This document shows, in pieces, positions 21,598 to 29,365 of a stretch of 45,228 nucleotides of DNA. A program made the position numbers and the translations under genes. Under the pieces are notes generated by a model. That model was given only the letters and a program-made list of their open reading frames with translations, was not told the DNA's origin and made no database searches. The DNA comes from a virus: positions 1 to 45,228 of IMG/VR virus record IMGVR_UViG_3300015371_000075; one strand, given 5' to 3'. The first letter of the stretch is position 1, and each line of letters starts with the position of its first letter.

Positions 21598-21829
21598 GCA
21601 TTATGAGGATTATGTTGAGATCCAGGGCGCGGAGGAATGCGCTATTTGTGGAAATCCGCCGCTTAAGAGGAGGCTTTGTATCGACCACGATCATAAGACT
21701 ATGCGGATACGAGGTCTGCTTTGCTTTCGTTGTAACAGCATCCTTCGCCATTACCTCACGCCGGATAGACTAAGGCGTATGGCTGATTACTTGGAGAACC
21801 CTCCCCTTGATCCTGTCAATAATCTTTAG
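21554..21829 (+). CDS. Recombination endonuclease VII-type HNH nuclease
   Basis: 91 aa from TTG 21554; longer starts exist to 21479. CAICGNPP, then LCIDHDHKTMRIRGLLCFRCN and ILRHY match phage T4 endonuclease VII homologues (zinc CxxC pairs and DH-D-H catalytic motif, RGLLC-x2-CN). Resolves branched DNA and debranches replicative concatemers before packaging. Overlaps genes on both sides in other frames. Confidence 0.88.
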   Translation: MKRQKHRDLLNQHRKHYEDYVEIQGAEECAICGNPPLKRRLCIDHDHKTMRIRGLLCFRCNSILRHYLTPDRLRRMADYLENPPLDPVNNL

Positions 21830-22286
21830 CTTTTTAAGCATCGCTGCTTCCCCTGCGCCTGATCTACAGGAGCGTATGCCTTCTCCTGTGCCTGTGTATT
21901 GCGTGGAATCTCAGGATGAATGGAATGCAGGCCCCTTCTTGGGATTTGCTATCGCTTATACGTATATCTCTACGAGGGAGATATTCCTCTCCCCTGATAT
22001 GTGTAGGAGTCTGAGGGACAGGAAGATGAACTCTGATTTCGGTATGTATTCAGCAGCGTTGTATCACGAATACATCCATTCAGCCCTTATGGATAACGAC
22101 GAGGGAGAAGCAGAGTGTTTGTCTCTGTTTGCTTACAGGTATCTGATGGAGAAGTATTGGGGTTTCACCCCATCCCAGTCTAAGAGGCTGTATAGGTGGG
22201 CTTGGATTGCTCATGTAACTAGAGGCTTCGCCTACCCCGCTTATGTTGGTACCTGCAAAGAAAGGGACTCCTTCCGGAGTCCCTAA
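21807..22286 (+). CDS. Secreted HEXXH metallopeptidase-like protein
   Basis: 159 aa from TTG 21807. Residues 1-15 are a signal peptide (MILSIIFSFLSIAASPAPD). HEYIH (87-91) is a zinc-protease HEXXH motif, and Glu in GEAECLSLF (about 101-103) could be the third ligand. It would act outside the cytoplasm, perhaps on envelope protein or in release. No known phage protease family recognised with certainty. The stop lies within a strong hairpin (22264-22283). Confidence 0.65.
   Translation: MILSIIFSFLSIAASPAPDLQERMPSPVPVYCVESQDEWNAGPFLGFAIAYTYISTREIFLSPDMCRSLRDRKMNSDFGMYSAALYHEYIHSALMDNDEGEAECLSLFAYRYLMEKYWGFTPSQSKRLYRWAWIAHVTRGFAYPAYVGTCKERDSFRSP
22264..22283 (+). terminator. Strong hairpin at the end of the nuclease operon
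   Basis: GGGACTCC-TTCC-GGAGTCCC is a perfect 8-bp stem with a 4-nt loop. No long U-run follows on the plus strand (TTTCTTT follows on the minus strand), so it may be a weak terminator or 3' stabiliser. The next promoter is at 22400. Confidence 0.5.
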
Positions 22287-22399
22287 CAGAGTTAATAGCA
22301 CTTCTGCTATCTGCCCCTCTGCATTAACGATTATACACACACTGAGGACGGACAGGGCATCCTTAACACAATCCTTACAATTTCCTTACTTCTCTGCAG

Positions 22400-22405
22400 T
22401 AGTAT
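22400..22405 (+). promoter_or_regulatory. TAGTAT -10 box of the ATPase operon
   Basis: TAGTAT ends exactly 6 nt before ATG 22412. No SD. It opens the long operon that runs to the endolysin. Confidence 0.55.
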
Positions 22406-22411
22406 CCCTGC

Positions 22412-23143
22412 ATGGCAGAGGTTCATATCCCGCTGCTGGAGCCAGAAGCTTGGATTGAGCAAGTTGAGTCCACAGACAACGGAGAGCCGCTACCAAACCT
22501 CTTCGATGGATTCATGCCCTCTCTCACCAAGGGTCGAGCGATGTTGCTCGGTGGCCCTCCTGGTGGAGGCAAGACGGCGCTAGCTCTACAGTTATGGAGG
22601 CACTGCTTGGAGTATGATAAAAAAGCAGCCTTCGTAACACTTGAGATGACTCCAGCAGATTTGTTTGAAAGATTCGCAAGACAGTTCGGAAGCGAAGAAG
22701 AATGCAAGCAATGGATCAGAGAACACAACGCTGTAGTAACTGAGTCTTATATTTCAGCACCAGAGATTGAACAAATCATTCGCAGCAAAGAATACGACTT
22801 AGTAGTAATCGACCACCTACATGAACTCCAATACGAAGATAGGATGCACCTTGAAAGAGAGGTTAAGAAGCTTCTCTCAATGGCTCCCGCGAATAACGTG
22901 GCTCTATTGGCCTTGGCCCAACTACGGCGTCCAGACCCCCAATTCCCTAAAGAACCTTCTATGCACGATTTCAAAGAGTCGGGTGTCTTTGAACAAAAAG
23001 GGGCGGTATTGCTCAGTATCTATCGGGAGGATGAACATTCTGATTATGCTCAGATTTGGACAGTCAAGAACAGATTCGGAGCGAAGCACGAACCTCTCGA
23101 TGTAAAGCTAAATAAATCTAGGGTAGTATTTGAGATGGTTTGA
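22412..23143 (+). CDS. RecA/DnaB-like ATPase
   Basis: 243 aa. Walker A GGPPGGGKT near residues 47-55, then AAFVTLEMTPADLFERF (the DnaB motif 1a region), Walker B DLVVIDHLHEL, and LLALAQLRRP as DnaB motif 3. Only the RecA-like core is present: there is no DnaB N-terminal domain and no separate primase domain. It may act as a replicative helicase-like motor or in recombination. Leaderless promoter. Confidence 0.85.
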   Translation: MAEVHIPLLEPEAWIEQVESTDNGEPLPNLFDGFMPSLTKGRAMLLGGPPGGGKTALALQLWRHCLEYDKKAAFVTLEMTPADLFERFARQFGSEEECKQWIREHNAVVTESYISAPEIEQIIRSKEYDLVVIDHLHELQYEDRMHLEREVKKLLSMAPANNVALLALAQLRRPDPQFPKEPSMHDFKESGVFEQKGAVLLSIYREDEHSDYAQIWTVKNRFGAKHEPLDVKLNKSRVVFEMV

Positions 23144-23460
23144 ATGAAAAAATCCCTGCGAAATACCTCAAAGTTATCTACCACGAATGGGTCAAAAACT
23201 ACGGGCCGACGTTTCCGCTATATGGTAATAACACCGTCCGTCATGATATTTCAGGATCGGTTCGACCGCTCTTATCTTCAACTGAAATTTCGCATACCAA
23301 AGTTCTTGCCGAAAGGTCTGGTATTTCTAAGAAAACGATCCAGCGCATCCTTGAAGACCCGGAATACGGAGTCCTCTTCGACTTAGCAGATCAGCTTTTG
23401 ACCTCTATGGATATGGAGTGGAAATGGTTCGAGCCACCGCTACAAGACTACTATCTCTGA
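23140..23460 (+). CDS. Helix-turn-helix protein
   Basis: 106 aa from TTG 23140, overlapping the ATPase stop (TTGA). KVLAERSGISKKTIQRILED (about 66-85) is a clear HTH, and the C-terminus has Trp/Phe-rich residues. Likely a DNA-binding regulator or replication accessory co-produced with the ATPase. Confidence 0.75.
   Translation: MNEKIPAKYLKVIYHEWVKNYGPTFPLYGNNTVRHDISGSVRPLLSSTEISHTKVLAERSGISKKTIQRILEDPEYGVLFDLADQLLTSMDMEWKWFEPPLQDYYL
23449..23454 (+). promoter_or_regulatory. TACTAT -10 box
   Basis: TACTAT ends 10 nt before ATG 23465, with a leader of about 4 nt. It lies inside the end of the HTH gene. Confidence 0.4.
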
Positions 23461-23464
23461 TAAA

Positions 23465-23695
23465 ATGACCAATGAGAACTACATGAACAAACCCTGGTAT
23501 CAAAACCCTGATCTTTTGAAAGCAGCACACAGAGAATATGGGACACTTGAAGCAGCAGCATCAGCTTTGGGTTCTCATAAAAGCACTCTGGCGTACTGGT
23601 GGAAGAGGCACGGGTTTGAAAAACTTCCTAGAGGGCCGAAGACCTCAGTGAACGAAGAGGCTCTTAGGAAATTGCATAAGAGCGTCTATGGATGA
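23465..23695 (+). CDS. Homeodomain-like HTH protein
   Basis: 76 aa. EYGTLEAAASALGSHKSTLAYWWKRHGF is a resolvase/homeodomain-like HTH as found in small phage DNA-binding proteins; the tail is basic. Overlaps the phosphoesterase start. Probably sequence-specific DNA binding. Confidence 0.75.
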   Translation: MTNENYMNKPWYQNPDLLKAAHREYGTLEAAASALGSHKSTLAYWWKRHGFEKLPRGPKTSVNEEALRKLHKSVYG

Positions 23696-24440
23696 ACTAA
23701 CTAGATTCGGAATCATTCCTGATGTTCACAGGCCGTATCACAACAAGAAAGCCTGGAACCTCGCTATAACAGCGTTGAAAGACTTCAAGCCTGATGTACT
23801 CATTCACCTAGGGGATCACTGTGACTTCTACAAGATCAGCAGATTCATCAAAGACCCCTCACGGGAATTCAACTTTGAAGCCGAGATTAATGACTGTAAT
23901 CTTGGACTTGATGAACTCGATGAAATCGGAGCCTCTAGAAGAATCTTCATCGGAGGAAACCACGAAGACAGACTAACGAGGTATCTCCAGCAGACCGCTC
24001 CTGAGTTGTTTGGGTTGGTAGATGTTCCTAAGTTGCTTAAGCTTGATATCCGAGGTTGGGAATATGTGCCATACAGAGAACACATCAAGATCGGAAAGCT
24101 CTACGCTACGCATGACGTTGGTGTTGCCGGAAAGTATGCTATCTTCCGTGCGGCATCGACGTTCCAGCATCCGGTTGTTGTTGGACATACGCATATGTAC
24201 GCGTGTACCATCGAAGGAGACGCGCTCGGCAAACATTACCCTGCCTGGTCTTTCGGTTGGCTGGGAGATGTAGAGAAGGTTGATTACATGCACAAGATTA
24301 AAGTTCGTAGAAACTGGAGTCTAGGTTTTGGTGTTGGTTTCCAGAATCCTGCGAACGGAGTAGTTCACTTGCAAGGAATCCCAATCGTTAACACAGGCGG
24401 TTACTCATGTGTGGTCGCCGGAAAGGAATACAGTGTATGA
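23688..24440 (+). CDS. Calcineurin-like metallophosphoesterase
   Basis: 250 aa. IIPDVHRPY (D-x-H), LGDHCDF (GD-x-x-D), GGNHEDR (GNH-E) and later VGHTHMY (GHTH) make the full five-block di-metal phosphoesterase signature in order. Phage members may act as phosphatases or nucleases in DNA metabolism. Start overlaps the upstream gene. Confidence 0.92.
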   Translation: MDELTRFGIIPDVHRPYHNKKAWNLAITALKDFKPDVLIHLGDHCDFYKISRFIKDPSREFNFEAEINDCNLGLDELDEIGASRRIFIGGNHEDRLTRYLQQTAPELFGLVDVPKLLKLDIRGWEYVPYREHIKIGKLYATHDVGVAGKYAIFRAASTFQHPVVVGHTHMYACTIEGDALGKHYPAWSFGWLGDVEKVDYMHKIKVRRNWSLGFGVGFQNPANGVVHLQGIPIVNTGGYSCVVAGKEYSV

Positions 24441-24760
24441 ACGATCCAGTTAATCCGAATCACTACAAAGATCTAGGTGAGTTCTCTGCAGTTCACGTCA
24501 TCCCTAAATGGGGGCTTGGTTTTGAACTAGGAACTGCAGTGAAGTACATCCAGAGAGCAGGTAAGAAACCAGGAGAGCCTGAGAACCAGGATCTTAAGAA
24601 AGCTATCTGGTACTTGCAGAGAAAGATTCACTTGAATGATCCAGAAAACGAACCAGATCCAGCAGCTAATAGAGAGATTGCACCTAAAACACTGCCTATG
24701 CCAGATCATGAATTTAGATGGAAAGAAGAACCCGAAATTAAGGATGGTTTAGGACTATGA
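24437..24760 (+). CDS. DUF3310 protein
   Basis: 107 aa from ATG 24437 (ATGA overlap). MNDPVNPNHYKDLGEFSAV and FELGTAVKYIQRAGKKPGEP with DLKKAIWYLQRK match the DUF3310 phage family, whose role is thought to be in nucleotide metabolism but is not established. The C-terminal extension is Pro/Glu-rich. Followed by the HD phosphohydrolase, which fits a nucleotide-pool role. Confidence 0.9.
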   Translation: MNDPVNPNHYKDLGEFSAVHVIPKWGLGFELGTAVKYIQRAGKKPGEPENQDLKKAIWYLQRKIHLNDPENEPDPAANREIAPKTLPMPDHEFRWKEEPEIKDGLGL

Positions 24761-25311
24761 AAGACTCAATAACTATGGTTAAGTCAGACGGAATGATTAT
24801 CACTGCAAGCGGTCATTGGTTTAACGTCCTTGACCCCAACCCTGATGAAGTACGCATCGAGGATATCGCTCATGCTCTTGCTAATCAGTGTCGCTTCACA
24901 GGGCATACCAGCCAGTTTTATTCAGTGGCGCAGCACAGCGTCTTGGTTAGTTGGCATTGTGATCCAGAAGACGCTCTTGCGGGGTTGTTGCATGACGCCT
25001 CAGAGGCGTATCTGTCTGACATCGCAAGGCCGGTGAAAAAGCATCCTGACTTCGGGCCGTTCTACTTGGCCGCAGAAGAGAAGCTGACCGCCGCTGTCTA
25101 TAAGCACTTCGGGCTGGATATCACTGCCCCTCCTGCATCTGTTAAACTCGCTGACGATCTTATGCTGCGCACAGAAGCAAGGGACTTGATGCCAGATGAA
25201 TTCCCTGTATACGAGGGAGATACTCTACCCGCCGCTATCAGTGGGATCAGTCCACAGAACGCATATATCGGTTTCATGGACAGGTTTGAACAACTCTATG
25301 GCGACAGGTAA
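24757..25311 (+). CDS. HD-domain phosphohydrolase (YfbR-like)
   Basis: 184 aa. SVAQHSVLVSWHC, LLHDASEAYLSDI and PVKK in this order are the HD signature of 5'-deoxynucleotidase YfbR and related phage enzymes (metal ligands His60 and His79-Asp80). Probably hydrolyses deoxynucleoside monophosphates or adjusts dNTP pools. ATGA coupling with DUF3310. Confidence 0.9.
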   Translation: MKDSITMVKSDGMIITASGHWFNVLDPNPDEVRIEDIAHALANQCRFTGHTSQFYSVAQHSVLVSWHCDPEDALAGLLHDASEAYLSDIARPVKKHPDFGPFYLAAEEKLTAAVYKHFGLDITAPPASVKLADDLMLRTEARDLMPDEFPVYEGDTLPAAISGISPQNAYIGFMDRFEQLYGDR

Positions 25312-25558
25312 AAGACCCGATAAAGAGAACAAATCCTTTTCCTCTTTTGCCGAGATGGTTTTAACAGGAGGATCTTCTGGAGGATATGGAGGGACATATC
25401 CTTTGGCTTCGCCTAACAGCGCTCCACCACCAGTGCAACACATCAATTACACAGATGGAGAAACGAAGGAGCTATTAAGACAACTAATTATGGCTGTAAA
25501 TATGAATACAGAAGTTTGTAAAGAAATCGTAAAGAAACTAGGGAGTGGTCTTGACTGA
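25298..25558 (+). CDS. Small hypothetical protein
   Basis: 86 aa from ATG 25298, overlapping the HD gene by 14 nt. Polar, with a Gly/Ser/Pro-rich centre (GGSSGGYGGTYPLASPNSAP) and a C-terminal helix. Function unknown. Confidence 0.65.
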   Translation: MATGKRPDKENKSFSSFAEMVLTGGSSGGYGGTYPLASPNSAPPPVQHINYTDGETKELLRQLIMAVNMNTEVCKEIVKKLGSGLD

Positions 25559-25745
25559 AGTATGGGTTCATCATGCTTTTCTGTTTGCCACAGGCTTCGG
25601 CCTTGGCTTCCTGCTAGGATGGATAGTTAATGAGATATTTTATCGCAGTATTGATCGTAACCGCTCTGATTCTCGCCGGGTGGACTTGGGATTGCAGAGG
25701 CCAAGACTCCGTGGGTGGAGCAGAGGCCGTACCGGCCCACGTTGA
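25551..25745 (+). CDS. Membrane protein with basic tail
   Basis: 64 aa from TTG 25551 (GTG 25545 is an alternative). One TM helix (HHAFLFATGFGLGFLLGWIV) and an Arg-rich tail. A second membrane gene (25630-25773) starts inside it in another frame, a nested layout like Rz/Rz1. Confidence 0.55.
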   Translation: MTEVWVHHAFLFATGFGLGFLLGWIVNEIFYRSIDRNRSDSRRVDLGLQRPRLRGWSRGRTGPR

Positions 25746-25773
25746 CGGCCCTTCTGACGGTGCAGAGATTTAA
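25630..25773 (+). CDS. Nested small exported or membrane protein
   Basis: 47 aa from ATG 25630 in a different frame from its host gene. An N-terminal hydrophobic helix (RYFIAVLIVTALILAGWTW) is followed by a Cys and an acidic tail. There is no clean lipobox (WTWDC). Real translation depends on data; the TM helix and the overlap with the next start are the support. Confidence 0.5.
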   Translation: MRYFIAVLIVTALILAGWTWDCRGQDSVGGAEAVPAHVDGPSDGAEI

Positions 25774-26035
25774 CAAAAACCAGGAAGCTCTAGGAAAGAG
25801 GATTCTTGAGCTAGCTCAGAAGGGCACACGTGGAGAGCGTGTGGGTGGGGCTAGAGCAGCAGATGTAGTAATGGAGCAGTACTGCAATCTTCCAGACAAC
25901 CCTAAGGACTTCCCTACAGATTACAAAGAAAGATACCTTTCACATCTGCAACAACAGGGAGATAGATACTCTCTCGAAATGAGAGAGGCAATCATTAAAG
26001 GAGAGAAACTTGAAGAAGATCCGTGTGGTACCTAA
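25760..26035 (+). CDS. Hypothetical charged protein
   Basis: 91 aa from GTG 25760; GTG 25715 would add 15 residues but overlaps more. A basic N-terminal helix (QEALGKRILELAQKGTRGER) then polar helices. Ends by overlapping the next gene. Confidence 0.6.
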   Translation: MQRFNKNQEALGKRILELAQKGTRGERVGGARAADVVMEQYCNLPDNPKDFPTDYKERYLSHLQQQGDRYSLEMREAIIKGEKLEEDPCGT

Positions 26036-26306
26036 GGGTGCCAAAGTAGAAGTTCTGCATTACAGAAAGTGGCAAGACCCAGATTACGGCTTTACTTACT
26101 TTTCAGACATTCCTCTGAGCAAGGATGATGTCCTTCTTCCTAGGGGAGGAAAAACAGAAGCCATTATCTATAAAAAGAAGAACAAACGAGTTCTTGCTCA
26201 CACACTAGCTCGCTGTTCAGAGCGAGATAACTACAACAAGAAGTTGGGGAGAATGATTGCAGTTGGACGAGCACTCAAGCAGCTTGAGACTGCGGGAAGT
26301 CGCTAA
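26010..26306 (+). CDS. Hypothetical basic protein
   Basis: 98 aa from TTG 26010, with GGAG upstream. Beta-rich start (MKKIRVVPKGAKVEVLHYRK), Lys-rich middle (AIIYKKKNKRV). Function unknown; neighbours are DNA metabolism genes. Confidence 0.65.
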   Translation: MKKIRVVPKGAKVEVLHYRKWQDPDYGFTYFSDIPLSKDDVLLPRGGKTEAIIYKKKNKRVLAHTLARCSERDNYNKKLGRMIAVGRALKQLETAGSR

Positions 26307-26853
26307 TCACTCCTGCCGTCTTTGTCCTCTTCATCTAGAAGCAAAAAGTGTATGCGTAAGTGGAGAAGGCGGGGATCGTCTTTCTGTGATGATCCTAGGA
26401 GAAGCTCCAGGACGTGACGAAGACTCAATGGGTAGGCCGTTTGTAGGAGCCTCAGGGAAGCTGCTTCGTGTAGAGCTTCAGAAAGCTGGTCTTCCACTAA
26501 AACAATGCTATATCACAAACACAGTGAAATGCTTTCCACATGGAACACCTGACAAAGAGCAGATCAATAAATGTTCCTCTTCCTATCTTAAAGAGGAAGT
26601 ACAGATTCTCAATCCGACTTACATACTCGCAGTGGGGGGAATCGCTTTGGGAGCCGTTCTCCCTGGGTACAAAATCGGTGAAGTTAGAGGCACAGTTAAC
26701 CCCTCGTGGATCAGCGATGGGTTCGTCTTCCCTATCTGGCACCCCGCTTACATCCTACGAAACAGAAGACGACTACCCGAATGGCGACTAGACCTAGAGA
26801 ACTTCGTGGCTCTAGTCGCTGTGGATGGAGGCAAACTTGAAGCTGTATTGTAA
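26257..26853 (+). CDS. Uracil-DNA glycosylase, family 4-like
   Basis: 198 aa; a later TTG at 26284 may be the true start. CRLC near the N-terminus and a second Cys pair (KCFPHGTPDKEQINKC) supply an iron-sulfur site. GEAPGRDED and RPFVGASGKLL are the catalytic motif, and HPAYILR is motif II. Removes uracil from DNA, or in some phages processes modified bases. The Fe-S UDG clade is well known. Confidence 0.9.
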   Translation: MQLDEHSSSLRLREVANHSCRLCPLHLEAKSVCVSGEGGDRLSVMILGEAPGRDEDSMGRPFVGASGKLLRVELQKAGLPLKQCYITNTVKCFPHGTPDKEQINKCSSSYLKEEVQILNPTYILAVGGIALGAVLPGYKIGEVRGTVNPSWISDGFVFPIWHPAYILRNRRRLPEWRLDLENFVALVAVDGGKLEAVL

Positions 26854-27229
26854 AACGGCTGAGTTAAGGAAGATGCTTCCGGTGGAATTCTCTACCCATG
26901 ACTTAGAGAGAATGACAGGCATTGAAGAGAGGATGTGGTGCCGGGTAAGGAACGTCGAGTATTTCAAGACCTCAGAAGAGACAGCAGATAGGCTGTTAAC
27001 AGCCCTTGGAACCCCACATCTATATCATCAGCTTGATTTTCACCCGTGGTCTTATTTCAAATCACCGCATGGTCTTACTGGGTATAAAAAGATGGGATGC
27101 CGTTGCAGTATTTGTGTGGCTGCTAACAAACAGGCCGCCTGGAGACACAGGAGGAAGAAAGGTGTTAAAATGAGAGGCAATGGCACCTATAAAACCCTGG
27201 TGGACAATCCTACCCCCTCTTCACGTTGA
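26825..27229 (+). CDS. HTH plus cysteine-motif protein, actinophage type
   Basis: 134 aa. The N-terminal part looks like an HTH (SVDLERMTGIEERMWCRV-like: HDLERMTGIEERMWCRVRN). The C-terminal HGLTGYKKMGCRCSICVAAN followed by RRKKG is a motif common in actinobacterial phage proteins. Supports an actinobacterial host. Probably DNA binding. Start overlaps the UDG gene. Confidence 0.7.
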   Translation: MEANLKLYCKTAELRKMLPVEFSTHDLERMTGIEERMWCRVRNVEYFKTSEETADRLLTALGTPHLYHQLDFHPWSYFKSPHGLTGYKKMGCRCSICVAANKQAAWRHRRKKGVKMRGNGTYKTLVDNPTPSSR

Positions 27230-27737
27230 GCTATCTCCTAATAGATCTGCGAGGAAAGCCGGAGTGCGTCTTGTCGTTGTACACGACCCTGAAGGCAATT
27301 ATGAAGGGACAGTGGCATTTATTGGACGACGAACCGCGCAGGTTTCTTATCATGTACTCGGAGATTTTGAATTCAAGCGAGTAACCCAATTCGTCCCTTG
27401 GGGCGAGAAAGCGTGGAGTTGTGCCGCATTTAACTCTTACTCTGACAATATCTCCATCGCGGGATTCAAAGGAAACTCGTGGAGCTATGCCGCACTTAAT
27501 CGTCTCGCTAGAGCGGTTGCTTTTAGACTCAATAAGCGGGGGCTACCAGCCACATTTATATCTGCGCCGGTCGCCTTTCCGCCGCCTAAAGGGTTCACCT
27601 TTCACAGTGAACTTGGTAGTAAAGGCGGGGGGCATACCGATCCGGGTCTAACTGGAGCGAAGAAGTGGTTCTTCATCAGCGCGGTGAAGTTCCACCGAAA
27701 AGTAGGTGGATTCCGGAAGGTTTGGGGAGTAGAGTAA
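27180..27737 (+). CDS. Endolysin: N-acetylmuramoyl-L-alanine amidase (Amidase_2)
   Basis: 185 aa. VVVHDPEG (His35), GFTFHSELG and GGHTDPG supply the two His and the Asp/His zinc site of Amidase_2. QVSYHVL and the WSYAALNRL helix also fit. No signal peptide and no separate cell-wall-binding domain. It cleaves the peptide from the glycan in peptidoglycan. It is the last gene of the rightward operon. Confidence 0.9.
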   Translation: MAPIKPWWTILPPLHVELSPNRSARKAGVRLVVVHDPEGNYEGTVAFIGRRTAQVSYHVLGDFEFKRVTQFVPWGEKAWSCAAFNSYSDNISIAGFKGNSWSYAALNRLARAVAFRLNKRGLPATFISAPVAFPPPKGFTFHSELGSKGGGHTDPGLTGAKKWFFISAVKFHRKVGGFRKVWGVE

Positions 27738-27738
27738 G

Positions 27739-28269
27739 TTAATTCAGATTAAAGGGAAACTTATCTTTAAGCATGTGTTCTTGAACCCTAGTAGGTCTAT
27801 GGATTCCCTGAAGAATTCTCAGTAGATCCTGAAACTCCTGTTGATTTCTCCACTCGTATTGTCCTCTAGCTCTCATGAATGGATTTCGTACATCTGAATT
27901 CATTCCTGAGTTTCTCATTAGATCCAAAAGAAACTCTTCTTCATAATCGCTTGGTCGTGCGGTAGCAGGATTTGCGTGAAAATCTGTCATCTCCCCACGA
28001 TGTTTACCAAAGGGGATTCTATTAAGAGCAGGCTTCTGAAAGAAATTAGGAAACTCCATTCTCCCACCAGGATTTTGAAGTCTTCTTATAGGGTGAGCAG
28101 CACCTCCTAATCCAAGGGCAGAAAGCAACCCTTGCCCTAGTCTGATTCCAGAGCGGTGAGTAGATTTAGTAACCCGCCGAGAGCGAGCAGCCCTAGCTGA
28201 AGTCTCTTTAGCCAGAGCTTCTTCGATGGAGACTTTCTTGCCCCTCGTTGCCTTCCTTGTGTCTCTCAT
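27739..28269 (-). CDS. Hypothetical basic protein, virion-associated by context
   Basis: 176 aa from ATG 28269 in an ATGA overlap with the hydrolase gene. Arg/Lys-rich N-terminus (TRKATRGKKVSIEEALAKE, then ARAARSRRVTKSTHRS) resembles the basic start of the 743-residue protein at 29879. C-terminal half is polar and Asn/Gln-rich. Possibly packaged with DNA. Confidence 0.65.
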   Translation of the reverse strand: MRDTRKATRGKKVSIEEALAKETSARAARSRRVTKSTHRSGIRLGQGLLSALGLGGAAHPIRRLQNPGGRMEFPNFFQKPALNRIPFGKHRGEMTDFHANPATARPSDYEEEFLLDLMRNSGMNSDVRNPFMRARGQYEWRNQQEFQDLLRILQGIHRPTRVQEHMLKDKFPFNLN

Positions 28270-29153
28270 TTCAGTCCTCCCGCAAGGATCTTGTAAAGAC
28301 GGGCCATAACCTGAGGCTTACCGGAGACATCAACAGCTTCTCCCAAACGCCTACCGTTATATCTCCCAGGGAAGGTTCTGTAATGGAAAGAGTTTTTGAC
28401 GTGAACTGGATCTACGGGGTCTACGTATGGGTTTTCAGAGACTCTTAAACCAAGCCTTCTAGCAAGTGCCAAGGCCCTCAAAACCTGTTGTGGGTTGTTA
28501 TAAGCGAAATGCAAATGATCTGAATGACCCCCAATAGGAGCGATTCTCTTCCCGTATTTAATCGCTCCAAGAGGGTCGTAGAATAGCTCTGCCGGGACTC
28601 CGTATCCCCCAGGGCCTCCGAGGGGCTGAGAAGGGCTTACAGCGCCTCCTAGAGGCATAGGGGCAGGTGGACGGAATACCGACATAGGCAGTTCCCCTCC
28701 TGCTAGGATTGCCTGTAGCAGGCCGGTGCTGGAGGGAGAACCTGCAACTGACTGGTTCGCCAGGAGGGGTTGGTCAGTAGCCCCTCCCCCTCCACGCTGG
28801 TAATACGCCAGAGCTTTAGCAATCTCAGCGCCAGGGTTAGCAGGTCTTTCAAATTGATTGACGATAGCCCTGATCGCTGCATCCCCTGATTTATTCCCTG
28901 CTACCCTTTTAATCTGTGACAGGGCATACAGAAGACCCGGTTTACTCCAAGCCCATGCCTGACGATTACCGCGAATATGCTGAGGAAAAGCGCCTCCGAC
29001 GTGAAGTTGGAAGGGGCCGAAAGAAGTACCTGAATCGCCAATACCACCTCCGAGGCCCTCTTGCGCGGCAACTGAGAGGACTGCCCTTGGGTCACGAATT
29101 CCGATTTGTCGGGCGAGTTGAAGAATTAGATTAGCTCGGTTATTCCGGGGCAT
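28266..29153 (-). CDS. Virion peptidoglycan hydrolase: transglycosylase-like plus M15-like domain in permuted order
   Basis: 295 aa from ATG 29153. Residues about 5-60 resemble a lytic transglycosylase (AVLSVAAQEGLG, GTSFGPFQLH). The C-terminal part has M15-type zinc motifs. Here the ELFYDP and GGHSDHLHF block (189-215) comes before the SFHYR...GEAVDVSG block (255-278), the reverse of the usual SxHxxGxAxD then HxDHxH order. It should degrade the wall during entry. Gly/Pro-rich linker between the domains. Shares its promoter palindrome with 29174. Confidence 0.75.
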   Translation of the reverse strand: MPRNNRANLILQLARQIGIRDPRAVLSVAAQEGLGGGIGDSGTSFGPFQLHVGGAFPQHIRGNRQAWAWSKPGLLYALSQIKRVAGNKSGDAAIRAIVNQFERPANPGAEIAKALAYYQRGGGGATDQPLLANQSVAGSPSSTGLLQAILAGGELPMSVFRPPAPMPLGGAVSPSQPLGGPGGYGVPAELFYDPLGAIKYGKRIAPIGGHSDHLHFAYNNPQQVLRALALARRLGLRVSENPYVDPVDPVHVKNSFHYRTFPGRYNGRRLGEAVDVSGKPQVMARLYKILAGGLK

Positions 29154-29156
29154 CAA

Positions 29157-29166
29157 CTATAGTTTA
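29157..29166. promoter_or_regulatory. Palindromic bidirectional promoter
   Basis: The core AACTATAGTT (29155-29164) is a perfect palindrome. On the minus strand TAAACT (29161-29166) ends 7 nt before ATG 29153. On the plus strand TATAGT (29158-29163) ends 10 nt before ATG 29174. Both -10 boxes share the same bases, so the two directions should exclude each other. Confidence 0.55.
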
Positions 29167-29173
29167 AAAGGAG

Positions 29174-29365
29174 ATGCTGGATTGCTACAAATTCCAGGCC
29201 CAGGTAACAGCCGTTAGCTATAACGGCCCCCAGGAAATCCCTGTGAATTTCTGCCTGGTATTGAATCCAGAGGCAGACGAATGGAGAGTCCAACAGGCCC
29301 TAAGGGCGCTTACTTCTTTTTATGTCGAAGATGCTACTATGGATGTAGATGTCAGCCTCAACTAA
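29174..29365 (+). CDS. Small hypothetical protein
   Basis: 63 aa from ATG 29174, with a 4-nt leader GGAG. Beta-rich (MLDCYKFQAQVTAVSYNGPQ). Overlaps the holin start by 17 nt, so they are probably expressed together. Function unknown. Confidence 0.65.
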   Translation: MLDCYKFQAQVTAVSYNGPQEIPVNFCLVLNPEADEWRVQQALRALTSFYVEDATMDVDVSLN

